Assembly (NCBI GenBank): GCA_035582835.1
Contig: JAYKAV010002775.1
Span: 127,872-191,871 of the forward strand
Direction of reading: 5' to 3'
Origin: Phoebastria nigripes
Lineage: Eukaryota > Chordata > Aves > Procellariiformes > Diomedeidae
DNA length: 64,000 nucleotides
Shown here: positions 24,561-37,670 of the stretch, in pieces
Numbering within the stretch: position 1 is the stretch's first letter
Layout of the letters: each line of letters opens with the position of its first letter
Notes under the pieces: model-generated
Told to the model about the DNA's origin: nothing
The model's input: only the letters and a program-made list of their open reading frames with translations
The model's database searches: none
Program-made: the position numbers and the translations under genes

Positions 24561-27500
24561 TGTCTTGTATTAGTTTGCAAAGCACCTTGTACAGCAGCAA
24601 CCCTGCAGCAGTGGTAGATGATGCTATTTTATGGGGTTTTTGTAAGCCAGCTTGGACATGAGCTCTTGGTGAGGAGGAATTGCCTTTGCCTTTGGTTTGC
24701 CACATGCCATCGCTTCGGAGATTGAGGCTGGAAAGCATCAGGCCTGAAAGAGAAGGACCTGATGTCACTGCTCCTGCAGGGCCATAGGCACGGCTGGTCT
24801 GGCCGGGGGGAGGATAACTGCCCTGCGGCCATGGGTTTTATCCGTGGCTGGAGACATCTTGAGCTGGATCAGACATCCCAGGCAAGGACCCTGCCCACTG
24901 CCTGCTCCCCGACCATCTCAATGTGCTTGTTAATCCTCTCCCTGATGCCGTGGTTAAGCAGACAACCTAGGAGCTGTGCTAGCTGTGTTGTTGCAGTGCA
25001 GGAATCTAATTGGCTTTTATGTGCAAAATTTTACAGCCAAATTTCCAAAGAGCGGCTGGGGGCACCTGTGCACGGAGCGCTGCCTCCCCAGCTGGACAGG
25101 CATGCTGCAGGCAGGTTTTCCTGCATGCCGGCAATGCATGTGCCTGGTCCACACATGCACGCTTGCTCTTGGGGAGGCACTCAGAAGCTTTTCCCACACC
25201 AGCACCAGCCTCCTCTGCAGCCGCGTCCTGCAAAGAGGGCACCTGGCCTTTTGCCTGCTGTGAAACATCATTGCTCTGCATCCCCTGTACGTCTTCCATG
25301 AGCATCGTAGCAGGATCAGCATCCTCGGTTAGTCGCTCCAAACCGTTGTGCTGGACACGGGGGAAGGGCCTTTGGAGCCACAGGTGCCCCTGCTCACCCC
25401 GCGCCTTGCACGGGAGGTCCTGGGCTGCAGGCAAGGCTGCTGGGTGCTGTGGCCAATGGAAAGCATGGTTCATGCCCTTGCAAATTAACAGATGCCTAAT
25501 TTGGCTTCCAGAGCAAATATCTACATGNATCAAATCTGTATGTATTTATAAGCTTAACCCAAGGTCACCACTGCATCATTTTACCTGCCTCTGTGCAGAG
25601 GGTGAACATCCGCGCTGTGTATGATGGGGGGTTCAGCTCATCCCACGCGGGTAGGAGGGGGATGGAAAAGCGATGGACCGTCTTTTCCCAGATCAGTGGC
25701 TTCTGAGAATCCTGCCCATCTTAATCCCAAGGCTTGAAGGCAAGGAAGGGCTCCTGAACCTGCTGTTACCTGTTGCCAAGGAGGAGGTAGAGATGATAAG
25801 CCCAACATCGTCAGTGCCCTTTGCTTTGAAAAGCTGGATGTCAGTCTGGTGGAGGGATTAGTGTTTTCTGCCTGAAATTCCTACCAAAACACCGTCAGTC
25901 CAACCCCTCGTGTCTCTGCCATAGCGGAAAGCATCCTTACCTCTCATCCCCATGCAGGGCAGTTTTCCAGCATTCCCCGTTGTTCAGGTGCTCAGGTAGG
26001 ACTGGATGGAGCTGAGGTAGAAGAGAGGGAGCTGTACAGCATCACAGTGTCTGCCTGACACCATGTCCCCTGCGCTGGGCGCTGCCAGGTAGGATGGGGA
26101 TGATAGATCCCCTCATCTCCCCTTGGCCCTTCTCCCTGTCCCTGGGGACACCTCGAAGCCCTGCAGGGCAGGGTCCCTGGGTGATGGCAGCTCTCTGGGC
26201 CAGGAGATGCAGTTATTTGCTGCCACAATAAATAAGGTGCTGAATGTCCTGTGCTGCCTACCCAAAAGTGCAGGGAAGCTCCTGTCGCAGGGCTCGTTGT
26301 CCATGCGTCTGTCAGAGCACATCTCCCCCGCTTGCCGGGTGGGATGCGCTCACGGGTCNCGTTTCTCCCCCGGGCACAAGGCAGGCTTTATTCGCTCGGC
26401 ACGTGTTTATGTGCTGCACCGGGCGAGCAGAGCGCGGTCCTGCTCCCGAGCTCGGCCGTCAGTGAGCGAAGCCTCGTTAGTTCCACTTATTAAAAAAAAA
26501 TTGCTGGGGGGAAGGGAGAGAAGGCAGGGAAAAAGTGAAGTATTGAGAAAACACTTCTTTCATTCATATGTTGTTTACTGAAATAAATACTTCATTATTA
26601 GGCTTTTTTTAGGCTATTTTTTTTAAAAGTCAGCACCACAAAGTCCCCAGTGTTAGGGCCCGTGAATGTGCCGTATCACCTCAGCCCGTTGCTCCCGCGA
26701 GCCGGTGTCTTGCTGCCGGGTGGTGCCCGGAGAGAAGCACCGTGGGGAGCGGGGCAGCGCGAGGCTTTCCCAAGCTTGGGGGAGAAAGCTGGGGGCTGCT
26801 CCTGTCCAGTTTTATTTAGCTTTGCTGATTCCTTTCTCCTCCTCTGCTGGACGGTGCACACTGTGGCTCACAGGGCACTGAGGCAGCTTGAGCTCCAAAT
26901 GAGGCAAAAACTGGCAATTGAGGCAAGAAAGGATTTTGGGTCCAATTTATTAAAGCTCTCCTTTCTGCTGGTCTGTGATACTAATCTAGCTCCAAAGCCT
27001 AAATAGCACGAAGGCGTACGAGACAAAAGCACTCTTTTATCTGAAGCTCGCCACCTTCTGCTGTTGGAGTGAAGAAGTCGAAAGCTGGCGGCTCCCGTGG
27101 AGACCTCCCGCTGTCCCTACAGCAACCCCAAAACACCAGCAATCCCTTTTCTCCCCCCTTAGGGTGAATCGAGGCAAAGAGAGCCTCCTCTCCTCTTGTG
27201 CGTGTCACCTGAGAATGATCCACGTTTATCTTTCCTCTTAAGCGAGTCTTAATCCAATAAAAGGGCTGCAATCTGCTGGTTTACTCTTGCGTGTGCAGAG
27301 CCTGGGAGCCTCTGTCCCACTCTTGCATCCTTCCAGCTCTGGTGCTCATCGGAAGTTCCAGCCCCGGCAGGTTTGTCCTCCTGGCATCCATTTGTCTCTT
27401 CCTTTTCCTTTCCTCCCTCTCGGTCTGGTTTTCCTTCTTCCATTTGTTCCTCTGCTTGTCTTCCCCCCATGCTCCTTTTCCCATACTCACCTCTTGTTGT

Positions 27501-27734
27501 CCACCCTGATTTTCCTCTCTGTTTTCTTCTTGATTGTTTACTTCTACTTGCTTCCTTTTCTATTTGGGCTCCTCGAGTTTTTCATGTCGGACAGCCTCCC
27601 TGCGATCCGTGGTCAGAATAGCCTATTCCCATGGTGGCTCAGGAAAAATGCAGTGCATTCCTCGCTTCCCCCATCCCCTTATCTCGGTTCTGCTCGTTGG
27701 CTGCCCACCACAAGCTGTTAAAGCAACGCTGGCA

Positions 27735-27870
27735 GGAGCATGTCGTCTGGTGGTTAGAGGCAGCCAGCCGGCTCGGGTTCAGTCCTGCCTGCATCTTGTT
27801 TTGCTGCCTGACCCCTGGCATGTTGCTGAATCTCAGCTCCTCGCTTCCCCTCTGCCAAAGAGGGGGATGC
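27735..27870 (+). repeat. MIR SINE with tRNA-like head
   Basis: TCTGGTGGTTAGAGGCAGCC matches the tRNA A-box side of MIR and CTCGGGTTCAGTCCTGCCTG the B-box. It continues into CTGACCCCTGGCATGTTGCT, GAATCTCAGCTCC and CTCTGCCAAAGAGGGGGAT. This gives the MIR order tRNA head, core, 3' part. Confidence 0.75.
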
Positions 27871-28119
27871 GCAGAGACCTGCCTGCCCAGCAGCTCCGAG
27901 CGCAGACCATGCTCACCCAGATGGGAAGGTGTGGAGTGGTTTTCCCGCGATGTCCGAGCACCGGGGCTGAGCGTAACGGCCGGCAGGCATCCCTCTGCGA
28001 TGGGACCGCAGTGCCGCGAGGGCAGGAGCTGCAGCCGCCGAGCTAAGGGACTGCGCTGGCACCGTCGGGCTGGCAGAGGCGGCACAGGCGACTGCTGCCG
28101 TACTCTGCCCCGTGTTTCA

Positions 28120-28220
28120 GGTTTGGTTATAAAGCAAAAAGTTTTTAATGGAAGTGTTTTCATGAAAGTTATTTAAAATTTTATAATGCAATAATATTTC
28201 CCCTTTGGGTTTAAGTGGTC
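28120..28220. promoter_or_regulatory. AT-rich intronic island
   Basis: The sequence TTTTCATGAAAGTTATTTAA and TAATGCAATAATATTTCCCC sits between GC-rich stretches. Candidate non-coding element; no direct evidence of function. Confidence 0.2.
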
Positions 28221-30735
28221 TTGTGTGGTGTGGAAATTCTCCCTAAACTGCTGTGCTGGGGCATGAAATCCGTGCCATGGAGGTGCCTGGCACTGCTCAG
28301 CCTCCTTCCACAGCTGCTGTCAGCTGATGTGGGCAGGCAGCGCGGACGACCTGTCCCCATCGGCAGGCTCCTCGCCTTCTGGCACCCAAGTGCCGTTGTC
28401 CCAGGGGGCTGCAGAGCCCGTGGGAGGTGCTGAGCTGCCAGCTGGTCTGTCTGACCGTTCCCGAGCCAGTGCACTGGAGAGCTGCTACTGCAAACCTTGA
28501 CGAGAGCCTTGTGCTGTTTTCATCGCGGTAGTCTATGGTCGTACAGGACTTTCCCCAGGACTCTTTGCTTGACAGTCGTCCGTTTGCCAGGGGGAGCCAG
28601 CACAAAGTGAATTGTCAGCAACTTTTTGGGAGATGGGGAGGAGCAGCGCCGTAAAGACAGAGGGCTCAGAGCTCCTCCGGGTTTCACAGCCCTACTCGAG
28701 CTGACTTACTCCTGACTTGCCACACATCCAAGAGGAGGCTTGGAGCCGTTTCTCTTCCCAGCCAAGGAAGCTCTTAGCCTGAGCAAGGGAAAATAAGAGG
28801 GAAAACCAGGCCCTGAGCCTTTCAGTGGAAGGGGAGGAGTGCCAGAGCCTGGGGGTGTGTGGGCATCTGGGAGCCAAGAGGTGCTCTGGGCAGGCTGATA
28901 TGTGGGCACCATGTCTGCACGGGCTGCGGTGTGGGGCAGCCAGCCTTGCCAAAAGCTTCGCCTCCCCCATCCCACCAGTCCTAGCCATCAATCCAGGGTG
29001 AAACACAGCCGCCCCCGGCTCGGTTGTGCCGATGCAGGTTCTGGACAGGCCGGCACGGCGTTGAAACGAAACGCGAGGCGCTTTGTCTCAACTGGGAGCG
29101 CTTTAAGCCCTCGCTCGGGAACAATGGCCAAGCTATGGGGTCATTTGTTCTGGTATTTCAGCAGCTCCTCATGATTTATGGGATGTTTTGTTCTGCTGCT
29201 TGTCTTAGCTTCCCCCTCTCCACCCTCCCCGTCTCCATCCCTTCTCCATTTCAGCTCCTCCTCCCCCCGCTCCCAATTCCCCTAATAGCTGTGGAGCCTC
29301 TCTGCCTTATGAAGTCATGGTATCTGTGACTTATTGAATTAGCCGTATGGGAGCTGGATGTCCACACCGCGCTGTGGTCTGCCGGGGCGTCCCGGCTGCC
29401 CGGGGAGCCAGCCTGCAGCAGGGCCCCTTGCCCAAGGGCTCCGGGCAGCCTGAGCTTCCTCCCGGCATGGCAGATTGACGTTGCCATCAGCAGGCTGCTA
29501 GAAAGTCGGTTTACGGGCGATAAACGCGGGCGAGAGGAGCTGCAGCCCCAGTGAACAAGGAGGGCCTTGTCTGTGGAGACCCCCCTGTACTGGGGCAGGA
29601 GGGGGGGGCTTGGCTGCCTGCTCCCGGTGCCACTGTCCCCCCACCCTCCCAGGACACCTCTCCATGGGCGAGGTGGACACTGGTTAGGGAGCCCCAGAGC
29701 TTTCGGTGTTGAACTAGGCATGTGGTTCAAGAGCTTGGCTTTATCCCCAGCCCCATGAGGATGGCCACGGTCAGTGCCTCTGGGTGTATGGAGGCAGCAG
29801 GAGTTTGCCCTCCCCCAGAGCTGGTGGGACAATGATTCGCCAGTGACTGTGAGGGACTCGCTGATGGGGATGGGGATGAGCGAGCCCTCAAAATATCTCC
29901 CTGAAAGTTGGGTTCGCCTTTAGGAAAGCATTTGAAAGGAATGATTTATTTGCAGAAAATCACCTTTTATCCTCATTACCTATGAGTCATCTGCAAACAG
30001 ATAGAGGCTCAAGGGTAACTGCTGTTCACGGTGATACCGATGGTCCTTAGCCCGGATGGGGCTTTGCAATGGCAGAGGAGTCGCGGTCCATGCAGCTCCA
30101 CTTCTGCCGCCCCGTGCTGCTGGCAGGGAGCTGGGAGCACCCCGGCTGGTGGGTGTGGGTGGGAAAGGAGGGCAGCACAGGGGGAGTTCAGGGCCATCCA
30201 AATCTGTAGGGTCTGTGCAAGGCTTGTGCCCTCGCTCCTGATGCCACAAGCCTCCATCAGCCCAGGTTTCCTCCTCGTCTGGGGAGAGGCAGCTCGGCTT
30301 GTGATTACAATGAGGCTGGAGAGGTTGGGAGAAGATCAAGAGCTGGATCCTCTCTGTGTGCAGCATTGTGACCTGGTGCCGCAGGCGCTAGCTCCAGCAG
30401 GTCCAGCGGTCCCGTCTGCATTTTTTTCTCGTGTCACTTCAGCAGGAAAAATTGAGCCCTCTGGGAAAGTGGCGGAAGGAAAATGTTCAGAGAAGACTGA
30501 TTTCCAGGTTCTCCCTGTCTGGGACCGGAGCCCTCAGCCAGATCCTTCCTCATTGAGAGCACAGGAAGCAAATATCATTTATTTAAAAGACAAATGTAAA
30601 ATATTGTGTTGATGTGTTGTTCTGGCCNCTTCCCTCTGCTGGTAGCTGGTACCTCCAAGCCCCGCTAAGATTATTTCTCAGTGCAGCATATCCATTATCC
30701 TCAGCACACTTTGATTTCTCTCAAATAGCCCATTT

Positions 30736-30822
30736 AGAATCNTAGAATCATAGAATCATTTAGGTTGGAAAAGACGCTTGAGATCATCGAGTCCAACCGT
30801 AAACCTACCACTGTCAAGTCCC
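30736..30822 (-). mobile_element. CR1 3' end fragment
   Basis: AGAATCNTAGAATCATAGAA then TCATTTAGGTTGGAAAAGAC and ATCATCGAGTCCAACCGTAA are the reverse complement of a CR1 3' terminus. The TTTAGGTTGGAAAAGA form matches the 3' end of the younger element at 10916-12392 rather than the outer one. About 85 bases. Confidence 0.88.
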
Positions 30823-33020
30823 CATTTGCCTGATTTGTTTTGTTTTATTCTCATCATCTCTCTGCCATTTCCCATGGCTTGGATCTGCAAGGCAGGATGG
30901 ATGCCTTGGTCCCTGCTGAGGAGTGTGGAAGATACTCTTCATCCTGCAGGATCTCCAATGGTTCTTCTCCATGGATGTGTCCATGCCCAAAAGGTGCTGG
31001 TTGCCTGGATTTGTACAGCAGGCAGCCCAAGCCCCATGGTTATGCTGGGGGGAAGGTGCAGAGATGCCACAATCCTTGGTATGAAGGGGAAACCTCATGG
31101 ATGTCTCAATCGTAGTGTGAGTCAAGCCTTTCCTAATGGCTCCATGGATCCTCCACACCAGCTGGTATTCCTATAGTGTCAGTGTGCTGGATTTGGAGGG
31201 TCTTAGCTCTCCCAGTCTTCTTAGCCAGCACACAAAAAATATCTCAATATATTTCTTTTAGTGGGAATATCGATAATAGTCCTGGTTTCCTACTAGTGTT
31301 TGGGTCTTCAGACCTGCCNGCTTTGAACCTGGCTTCTCCATGAGCCAATTTGCACCCAGGGAAGGGCAGTGCAGATGAGTCGTGAGTCTGGGGCAGCCCC
31401 AGCAAGGCAGGCAGTCTGCCCCAGCCCCCGGGCTGCCAGGCTGCGCTTCCCCCAGCCCTGGGGACAGCTTTGCCCTGGGAGCAGATGGGATCGCTGGTCC
31501 TGCTGCTGATGCTGCCAGGGACACTGGGGTCGGGAGGCACAGGAGCATCAACATTTCCAGGTAGTCCTGACAGCCGGCACTTTCAAGGTATTCGAGTACT
31601 TTTAATCCTCCCTTGTCCCTTAAACAGCGGTAGTCCCCATTGCGCAGGTTTTCTCTGCTCTTAGTTTCCTACTGGCTGAGACACTTCTGCCTGCCAGAGC
31701 TTCAGGAACCTCCTGTTTATCTTCCTGGAGAGCATCTCTTGGTGCCAGGTCAATATTGGACCTACTGACTTGGATGCTGGCAGGATGGGCAGCACTCAGC
31801 AGGGAGGCCAAACTGGAGGTAGGAGTCAGCCCAGGACACTTGGGACACCGAGGACCAGGTCCTCGGTTGTATTGGGATCTCTCTCCACCTTTGCTTGAGT
31901 CTTTCCTGCTACCTGTATGCTCACTCTTCCCCATGGCTTTGCTTCACACCCATCCCTCTTACCCACCTTTCTTCTGCCAGCTTGATTGCTTTTCAGAGGA
32001 GGTTTGTGAGCCCAAGTGAACTCCACATCTGCTGAGCCTCATGCCCGGTGGAGGTCAGGGAGAAGCAGTTATGTTCCCCTCTGCTCCTCACTTCCAGATT
32101 TCCTCCTGTTCTCCCCAACTTTGAAATATTCATTCATCTACCCCAATGCATCCTGCAGTAGCTCACTCCCCAGGGGCATTCCTCTCCTGGTCCCACTTTG
32201 CCTCTGTTGCCTTTATTTGCACTGTTAACAGGGAGGGTGGGACAGGGATGAAGATCTTCTGCCACAAAGAGCTGTTGGGCANTGTGGAGGCGGTTCATGC
32301 TTTACTTCGTCCAAAGTGGAATTGGACACCTGGCAGCAGCTGCCAGTGTCATCATGAGAAACTGCACATGGTCTTCACTCTGCCCATGGCGCGGAGGTTC
32401 ACCTGAGCCCCCTCCAGGTCTGTTCCAACAGCGTCTGGTTTCCATCCAAGAACTGTCCCAACAGGGCCTGTAAGGGCTCAGCAGTTAGTAGCTGGGAGGC
32501 AAATCTCTCCTGCCTGAAGTCAGGGCAGGCTCCATACTGATGGTCTGCTGTGAAAAGCTGTTGTTTCTGAGCTTTGAAAAATGAACATATGACATTATGT
32601 GGTGGCATTTGTTAAGCATGGCCACCGGAGCAGCTGCTGAGCTGAGCAGAGCTCCAAGAACCATCTCTTCTTGGCATTATCAGGATTGACTCTGGCCCAC
32701 TGCCTCAAGAGGAGCCATCATCACCTTCGGCGGGATGTTGTGTCTTGCTGAGTTGATGTTCTGTGTGCAAACCCTACAGGTTTCTGAGTGTGTGGTTGTT
32801 GCAGCCTCTGAGATGGCAGGGACTGCAGGTAGATCTGGCAGCGTGGTTACTCAGCTCTTCCCGCAGTCTTGTTTCTCCTCTCCACCCTCAGGTGCTAAGG
32901 TGGCCAGGGGAGAAATGACCCAGATGAGGAGAGAAGTTCCTACCCCAAACTGACTCATCAAAGTTGCTGAACTTCACCCACCACGGAGGAGAGTGCCCTG
33001 GGCTGGCAGCCAGGGACAAA

Positions 33021-33180
33021 GTGCTGGCCTGGGGCACAGGGGACCTGGCTTCTCCTGGCCTGCTGAGCGACTGAGGGCAAGATCTGCCCCTCTTCATGCC
33101 TCAGTTTCTCACTCTTTAAAAGGAGCACAGCAATGCTGACCTCTTTTCTCAGTCACTTTGAGATCTACTGATGGAGAAGC
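33021..33180 (+). repeat. MIR-type SINE remnant
   Basis: GGGCACAGGGGACCTGGCTT, GACTGAGGGCAAGATCTGCC, CCTCTTCATGCCTCAGTTTC and TTTGAGATCTACTGATGGAG follow the MIR amniote order, including its 3' part. Confidence 0.7.
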
Positions 33181-34639
33181 TGGCTGTTGCATTAGGACAC
33201 TTGGTAACTGCGGTCTTCTGCTGGCAAACCCGTTCCCCCAGCCCCAGGGACAAGATGTAGGCTGGCTCCAAGCTTGGAGCTGGCAGGTTGAGCTTACTGT
33301 TAGGCTTTGTAAGTTTAGGATTGCAAAGAGGAGGAAGAGGAGGCAGTTATTCTGGTCAGAGGTGGTGGCAGGANTGGAGGTGGGCAGATGTCTTTTTCTA
33401 GGTCTGGGGTGATCTGGGCAGGTATAATCTTAAAACAAATTCTTTTGAGTTTAAATGTCACTGTGCACCGGGCTCTGGAGTCAGGGGGTGCTCGCTCCTG
33501 CTGTGTGATGGAGCCTTCAGCCTTTCTGCAAGCCTGGCCTACATCAGGAGATGCAAGCCTTGAAGGAGAGACTCATCGGTGGGTCAGTCCCTGCTACCTT
33601 GTGCCAGGGAACAGCCTCGAGGGCAGAGACAGCCCGATGAGGCTTGGCTGGGTTTCTGGTGCTGGGAGGGACTGCTCTGCCTCTGGTCCTTGTCAGAAAG
33701 TGAAGTCGGGTGAAGGCATGGGTTTGTTGGTGAGCAAGCAGGTCATCTGAGGTCTAACACGTGCCAAGGTGCTGCCAGGGCACCTTGTCACTGCCCCATG
33801 CCCCTCGCAGGCAGCCAGCCCACCTCCTGCTCCATCCTCCCTGCTGCAAGCCGGGCTGCCAGCGCTGCTGCGCTTTGGGGGCAGCTCGGAGCCAAGTCCT
33901 GCCATGCCCCGTGCCAGGCGGGTGCTTGCAGTTAGGAGAGCTGTGTCAGGATTCCCTGTGCACTGAAATTCCACAAAGCAGTGGGCAAANGGAAGCAAGG
34001 AGGCTGCTTCTGGACACAGATAAGCCGGCGTGACATTTAGCTAATGCTCCTGCTTTCCCTGTCTATGCCCAGTGTCTTGCTGGCTGTCCAAGGGGCTGTC
34101 TTCTGATGGAACCTCAGCTGTGAGTGTGTTCTTGGAGCTCCTTGAACGAGGAGGTGGATAAGCNGGTGGAGCACTTGCCTGCTTTCTGTGCAAGTGGAAG
34201 GCTGATGCTGCTAAGAGGTCNCATCCTCCCAGCACTCTCCTGGCCCTGCTCTGCCCCAGTCACGAGCTCTGGAAAGCTTGTGGCAAGCAGAAAAGCAGTT
34301 TTGCTCATGGAGCAGAGCTCCACTCAGGTGAACTTCACATGAACTCGTGAAGTTTCTTTGGCCATTTTCTTTCCTGACAATGCAGGCAGGTCAGGAACAG
34401 GATGCTGTATTGCACGGGGACCCAAGGCTGCCTTCCTCGTGCACCAGCATGCTCACCTCATCCTCCTGCTGTGCCATGGAGGAGGTATCTGCTGCCTGAG
34501 CAGCTGCTCTTCACCCCAGGTAGAAATGCCAGCAGACAGATAGAGCTGTCCCTGGGCTACACTGGGACCGTGCTGCCATAACTGCTGCTCTCCCTGGTCT
34601 TAGGGGGGATGGTAGGCACCCCATTGCAGCACCAGGGCT

Positions 34640-34740
34640 TTAGTGACCTGCTCAAGGTCTATGACAGAGGTAAGAGTTAATCCCCCTGCCTCATCCTGCT
34701 CCCACGTTTTACCCAGAGATCACGCTTGCTAGCTTCCATA
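34640..34740 (-). repeat. Possible MIR-type remnant
   Basis: GACCTGCTCAAGGTCTATGA with AGAGGTAAGAGTTAA resembles the reverse-strand MIR segment TGCCCAAGGTCACACAG. It is heavily diverged, so this is a weak call. Confidence 0.3.
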
Positions 34741-35982
34741 ACTGTGTTCATACCACATCATTTGGTCTGTCACCAGAAAAATCAGGGGTAACGGAGGAAG
34801 AGAAACCCTCTGGGCTGAGGGCTTGTTGGCACAGTAAATTGGAAGGTGTGATTGCAGCCTGAGCCAGCCCGTGTCAACGCAGGGGACAAGGTGTGGCATC
34901 CCAGGCCAGCACATGCCAGAACGCGGTGGGCACCAGGGCTCACGGGCTTTCCAGGTCCATGAGCATCTTGGTCCCAAGGAAGCTGTCTTGCAGCACACAG
35001 CCAGGAGAAGCAGGGTGAGGAGCATGGTGGGATGAGCAGGGTGTCTCAGGAGCATGAGGGTGTCTCCACTGCCCCTCTCGCTGTTCAGGGGNTGGCAAGG
35101 GGGAGGAAGGAGACAGCAGCACCCACTGTGTGTAGAGGCCACCAGCTCTGTGAGATGTTTCCCAGCCTCTTGGTGATGGAGGAGCCCAAGCGGTTTAGGT
35201 CTGGCTTGAAGCTCCTGCTCGGTTATAACCATGTGAACAGGGATCTCCCAAGAGCTTTGAGAGATCTCTGAGATGCTGGGGTCGGAGTGGTCTCCTCTCA
35301 CCCTGTGCTGTCACCTCCCATCTCCAGGGCCACCTGCGGCTGTTGGCCCCTGCCACCCTTGCTCTTCTGTGCTGCAGTGGAGTCATCCTCGTGTGCTGCC
35401 GTGGAGGGGCAAGGGGCGAGGAGGGCACCTCTCGCCCGACACGTTGATTGTAGACGGAGCCAGCAGACGCCTGTTGTTAAGGCTGTATAACACTTCCCAG
35501 CAGAAGTTTGTTTGCTTATACCTTTGCCAGACTTTAACTGTTTGGGCTGAATTTTTCCATGCTCACTCTGCCTCAGGCTGAACTTTCTCCTTTCTTTTTT
35601 TTTTTCAAGTTTCAGCAGAAGGTTGGGGAAAAATGGTAGCTTTGCCAAATTTTTTTTTCTCCCGTCTCTTTGTTTGAGGACTTCTGGTGCCTCCATGCTT
35701 TGGAAAAGAGACTTGAAATTTGGCAGGGTTGGTGCATTCCTGGTAGAAATCAACACAGATTTGGTCAAATTGTTAGCCTCTGGAAAGCATGGTTGTGCAT
35801 GCTTGGAAGAGCTCTTCAGAGGCTAGCTGCTGAAGTCCCCATCTTCTGTAAAGAAACTCTGGCCACTGCACCCGCTGCTCTCCAGCTGCACCGAGCACCT
35901 CCCGTTCCCATCTCTAGAGGCACACCCTTGCCCACATAAGTTCAGGTCAGGAGTGGTGACTGCAAGGAGCCCGAGCGGTTGT

Positions 35983-36175
35983 TTGGTGCTCCTCATTAGC
36001 AAGTCTCAAAGCACTTTACAAAAGACAACATTGTCTTTATCTCCATTTCCCGTGTGTGGAAAGTGAGGCACTGGCTGTGGGCATCACCTGCCTCTCGCCC
36101 TCAGTGGAAGAGCAAGGAACAGAGCTCAGGTCAACTTGGGCAGTGTCTTGTATCTAGGCCAGGAGAAGCTGAGGC
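35983..36175 (-). repeat. MIR-type SINE remnant (minus strand)
   Basis: The plus strand shows TCTCAAAGCACTTTACAAAA, then TTATCTCCATTTCCCGTGTG, AAAGTGAGGCACTG, GTGGAAGAGCAAGGAACAGA and GAGCTCAGGTC, ending TATCTAGGCCAG. This is the full reverse-strand order of the amniote MIR form (3' end first, tRNA head last). Confidence 0.78.
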
Positions 36176-37591
36176 AATGCTCAATGAGAGGAGAGAGTGT
36201 TTCCCAGTGCTCCCATGTNCTGTGAGACCTCGGGAAAGGGAATTTGCACCTCTGCCTCTCCCATNGGTGTGCTTAGCAGCACTGGTCACATCGATGCATG
36301 GATGGATGAGCGTGTCCTGATGGTCGGAGGTTTGACCTGGTGATTACTATGATTTTTAACATTGCTCTATTAGGGTCTTTTCTACTTGCTGTCCTTGGGG
36401 CTCTGACGATTCCTCCATAGGCTCCGTTATCCTAAGCTTGAGCTTATCCACCTGATGGTATCTCAAAGCTTTCTGCAGCTAGAGGGGGAATAAAGTGACA
36501 CATGAGGTGGGAAAGCTCCTGTCTGATGGAGACAGCAGGCAAACCTCNGCTGGAAGGAGGCCTGGCTGGTGATGAGGTCTCCCCAGCTAGTGCCGTGACA
36601 AGAGCGCTTGAGAACTTGTGGGATTTTTTCTAGCAAAATGGCAAAAAAAGTTGGCTTCTCCTCTTGGACTGCAGCCTTTGGACCCTGATGCCACTAGAGA
36701 TGTGTGGAGGGAAGGTCGGCTCTGGCATACGTGAGTGCTTTTGTAGTTGGGTGGCAGTGAACGAGCTCCTCTGGCATTGTGCTGGGTGGTGCTGGCATGA
36801 CACCGGCAGCAGGGCTATGTGGTGGGGCTGGTCCCTCCTGTCAGAGTAGAAGACCCCAGTGAGTGCTGAGCAGGGAGCTGGTCATGGAGCGAGCTGGGAG
36901 CAAATCCTGGTGTGAAGCTGTGCTGAACGGGAAGCCAGCCTAGGACNTGCCACTGGCAGTCCAAGGAGATCCCCAACGGGGGGGTGGCTGTTCTTGGTAG
37001 CGGTGCCAGGGACACCCTGTGGTAGCGGCCAGCATGCCCAGCGCTGCCGGCTGGGTCCTGCTGGTTGCCTTCCAGCAGGAAAGGGGTTTTCTGACTCCAG
37101 TAACATTTACCAGCTGGGCAGCAGCTCTGGAGCCGGGTGTGTGCATTTGTCTGTTCTTCCATTGTGTCTTGGCCGTCGTCTCCTCCTCCCCGCCGAGATC
37201 AATGTCTGTGGCCTGCCTTTTATAACCCCTTTGGGTGCAGCTCTGGAAGTCTTCAGCCAGCAGTGCTGGTTTCCATCGTGCAACTTCAGCGTGCTTGAGC
37301 AGCTTGGTCCCCGTCTAGCTGGATGGCTTGGGTAGGACGATGGACTGGAGGTGGGTTTCCACCAGAAGGGACATCCCAGCGAAGGGCTGGGGAGGTCCCC
37401 TGGGGGGCTGTGAAGTGCAGGTGGGATGTAGTTGGCTGGGGATGGAGACCAGCCACAGGTATGGGGGAGTGAGCTCAGATGACCTCCAGAAGTCCTTCTT
37501 GGGCCAATTTTCTACAATTTCATGGTTTTGGAGAAGAGGTGGTTTCCGATGAAAGCCGGATCTCACTAGCGTATTCTTCCTGGTGGCACCA

Positions 37592-37670
37592 GGTGGCGCA
37601 GGAGGGTAAAGGATTTGCTTGTCATCCGCACAGGTCTGGGTTCAAATTGATTGCCTCTCACTGCTGTGAC
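37592..37670 (+). repeat. tRNA-derived SINE head (MIR-like)
   Basis: GGTGGCGCAGGAGGGTAAAG has an A-box-like form and CAGGTCTGGGTTCAAATTGA a B-box-like form, followed by TGCCTCTCACTGCTGTGACG, which recalls the MIR core. It does not fold into a credible tRNA acceptor stem, so I call it a SINE remnant and not a tRNA gene. Confidence 0.55.

Noticed and set aside
37592..37670. tRNA gene
   Set aside because: A-box and B-box words are present but no acceptor stem pairs and the 3' side reads as a SINE core.
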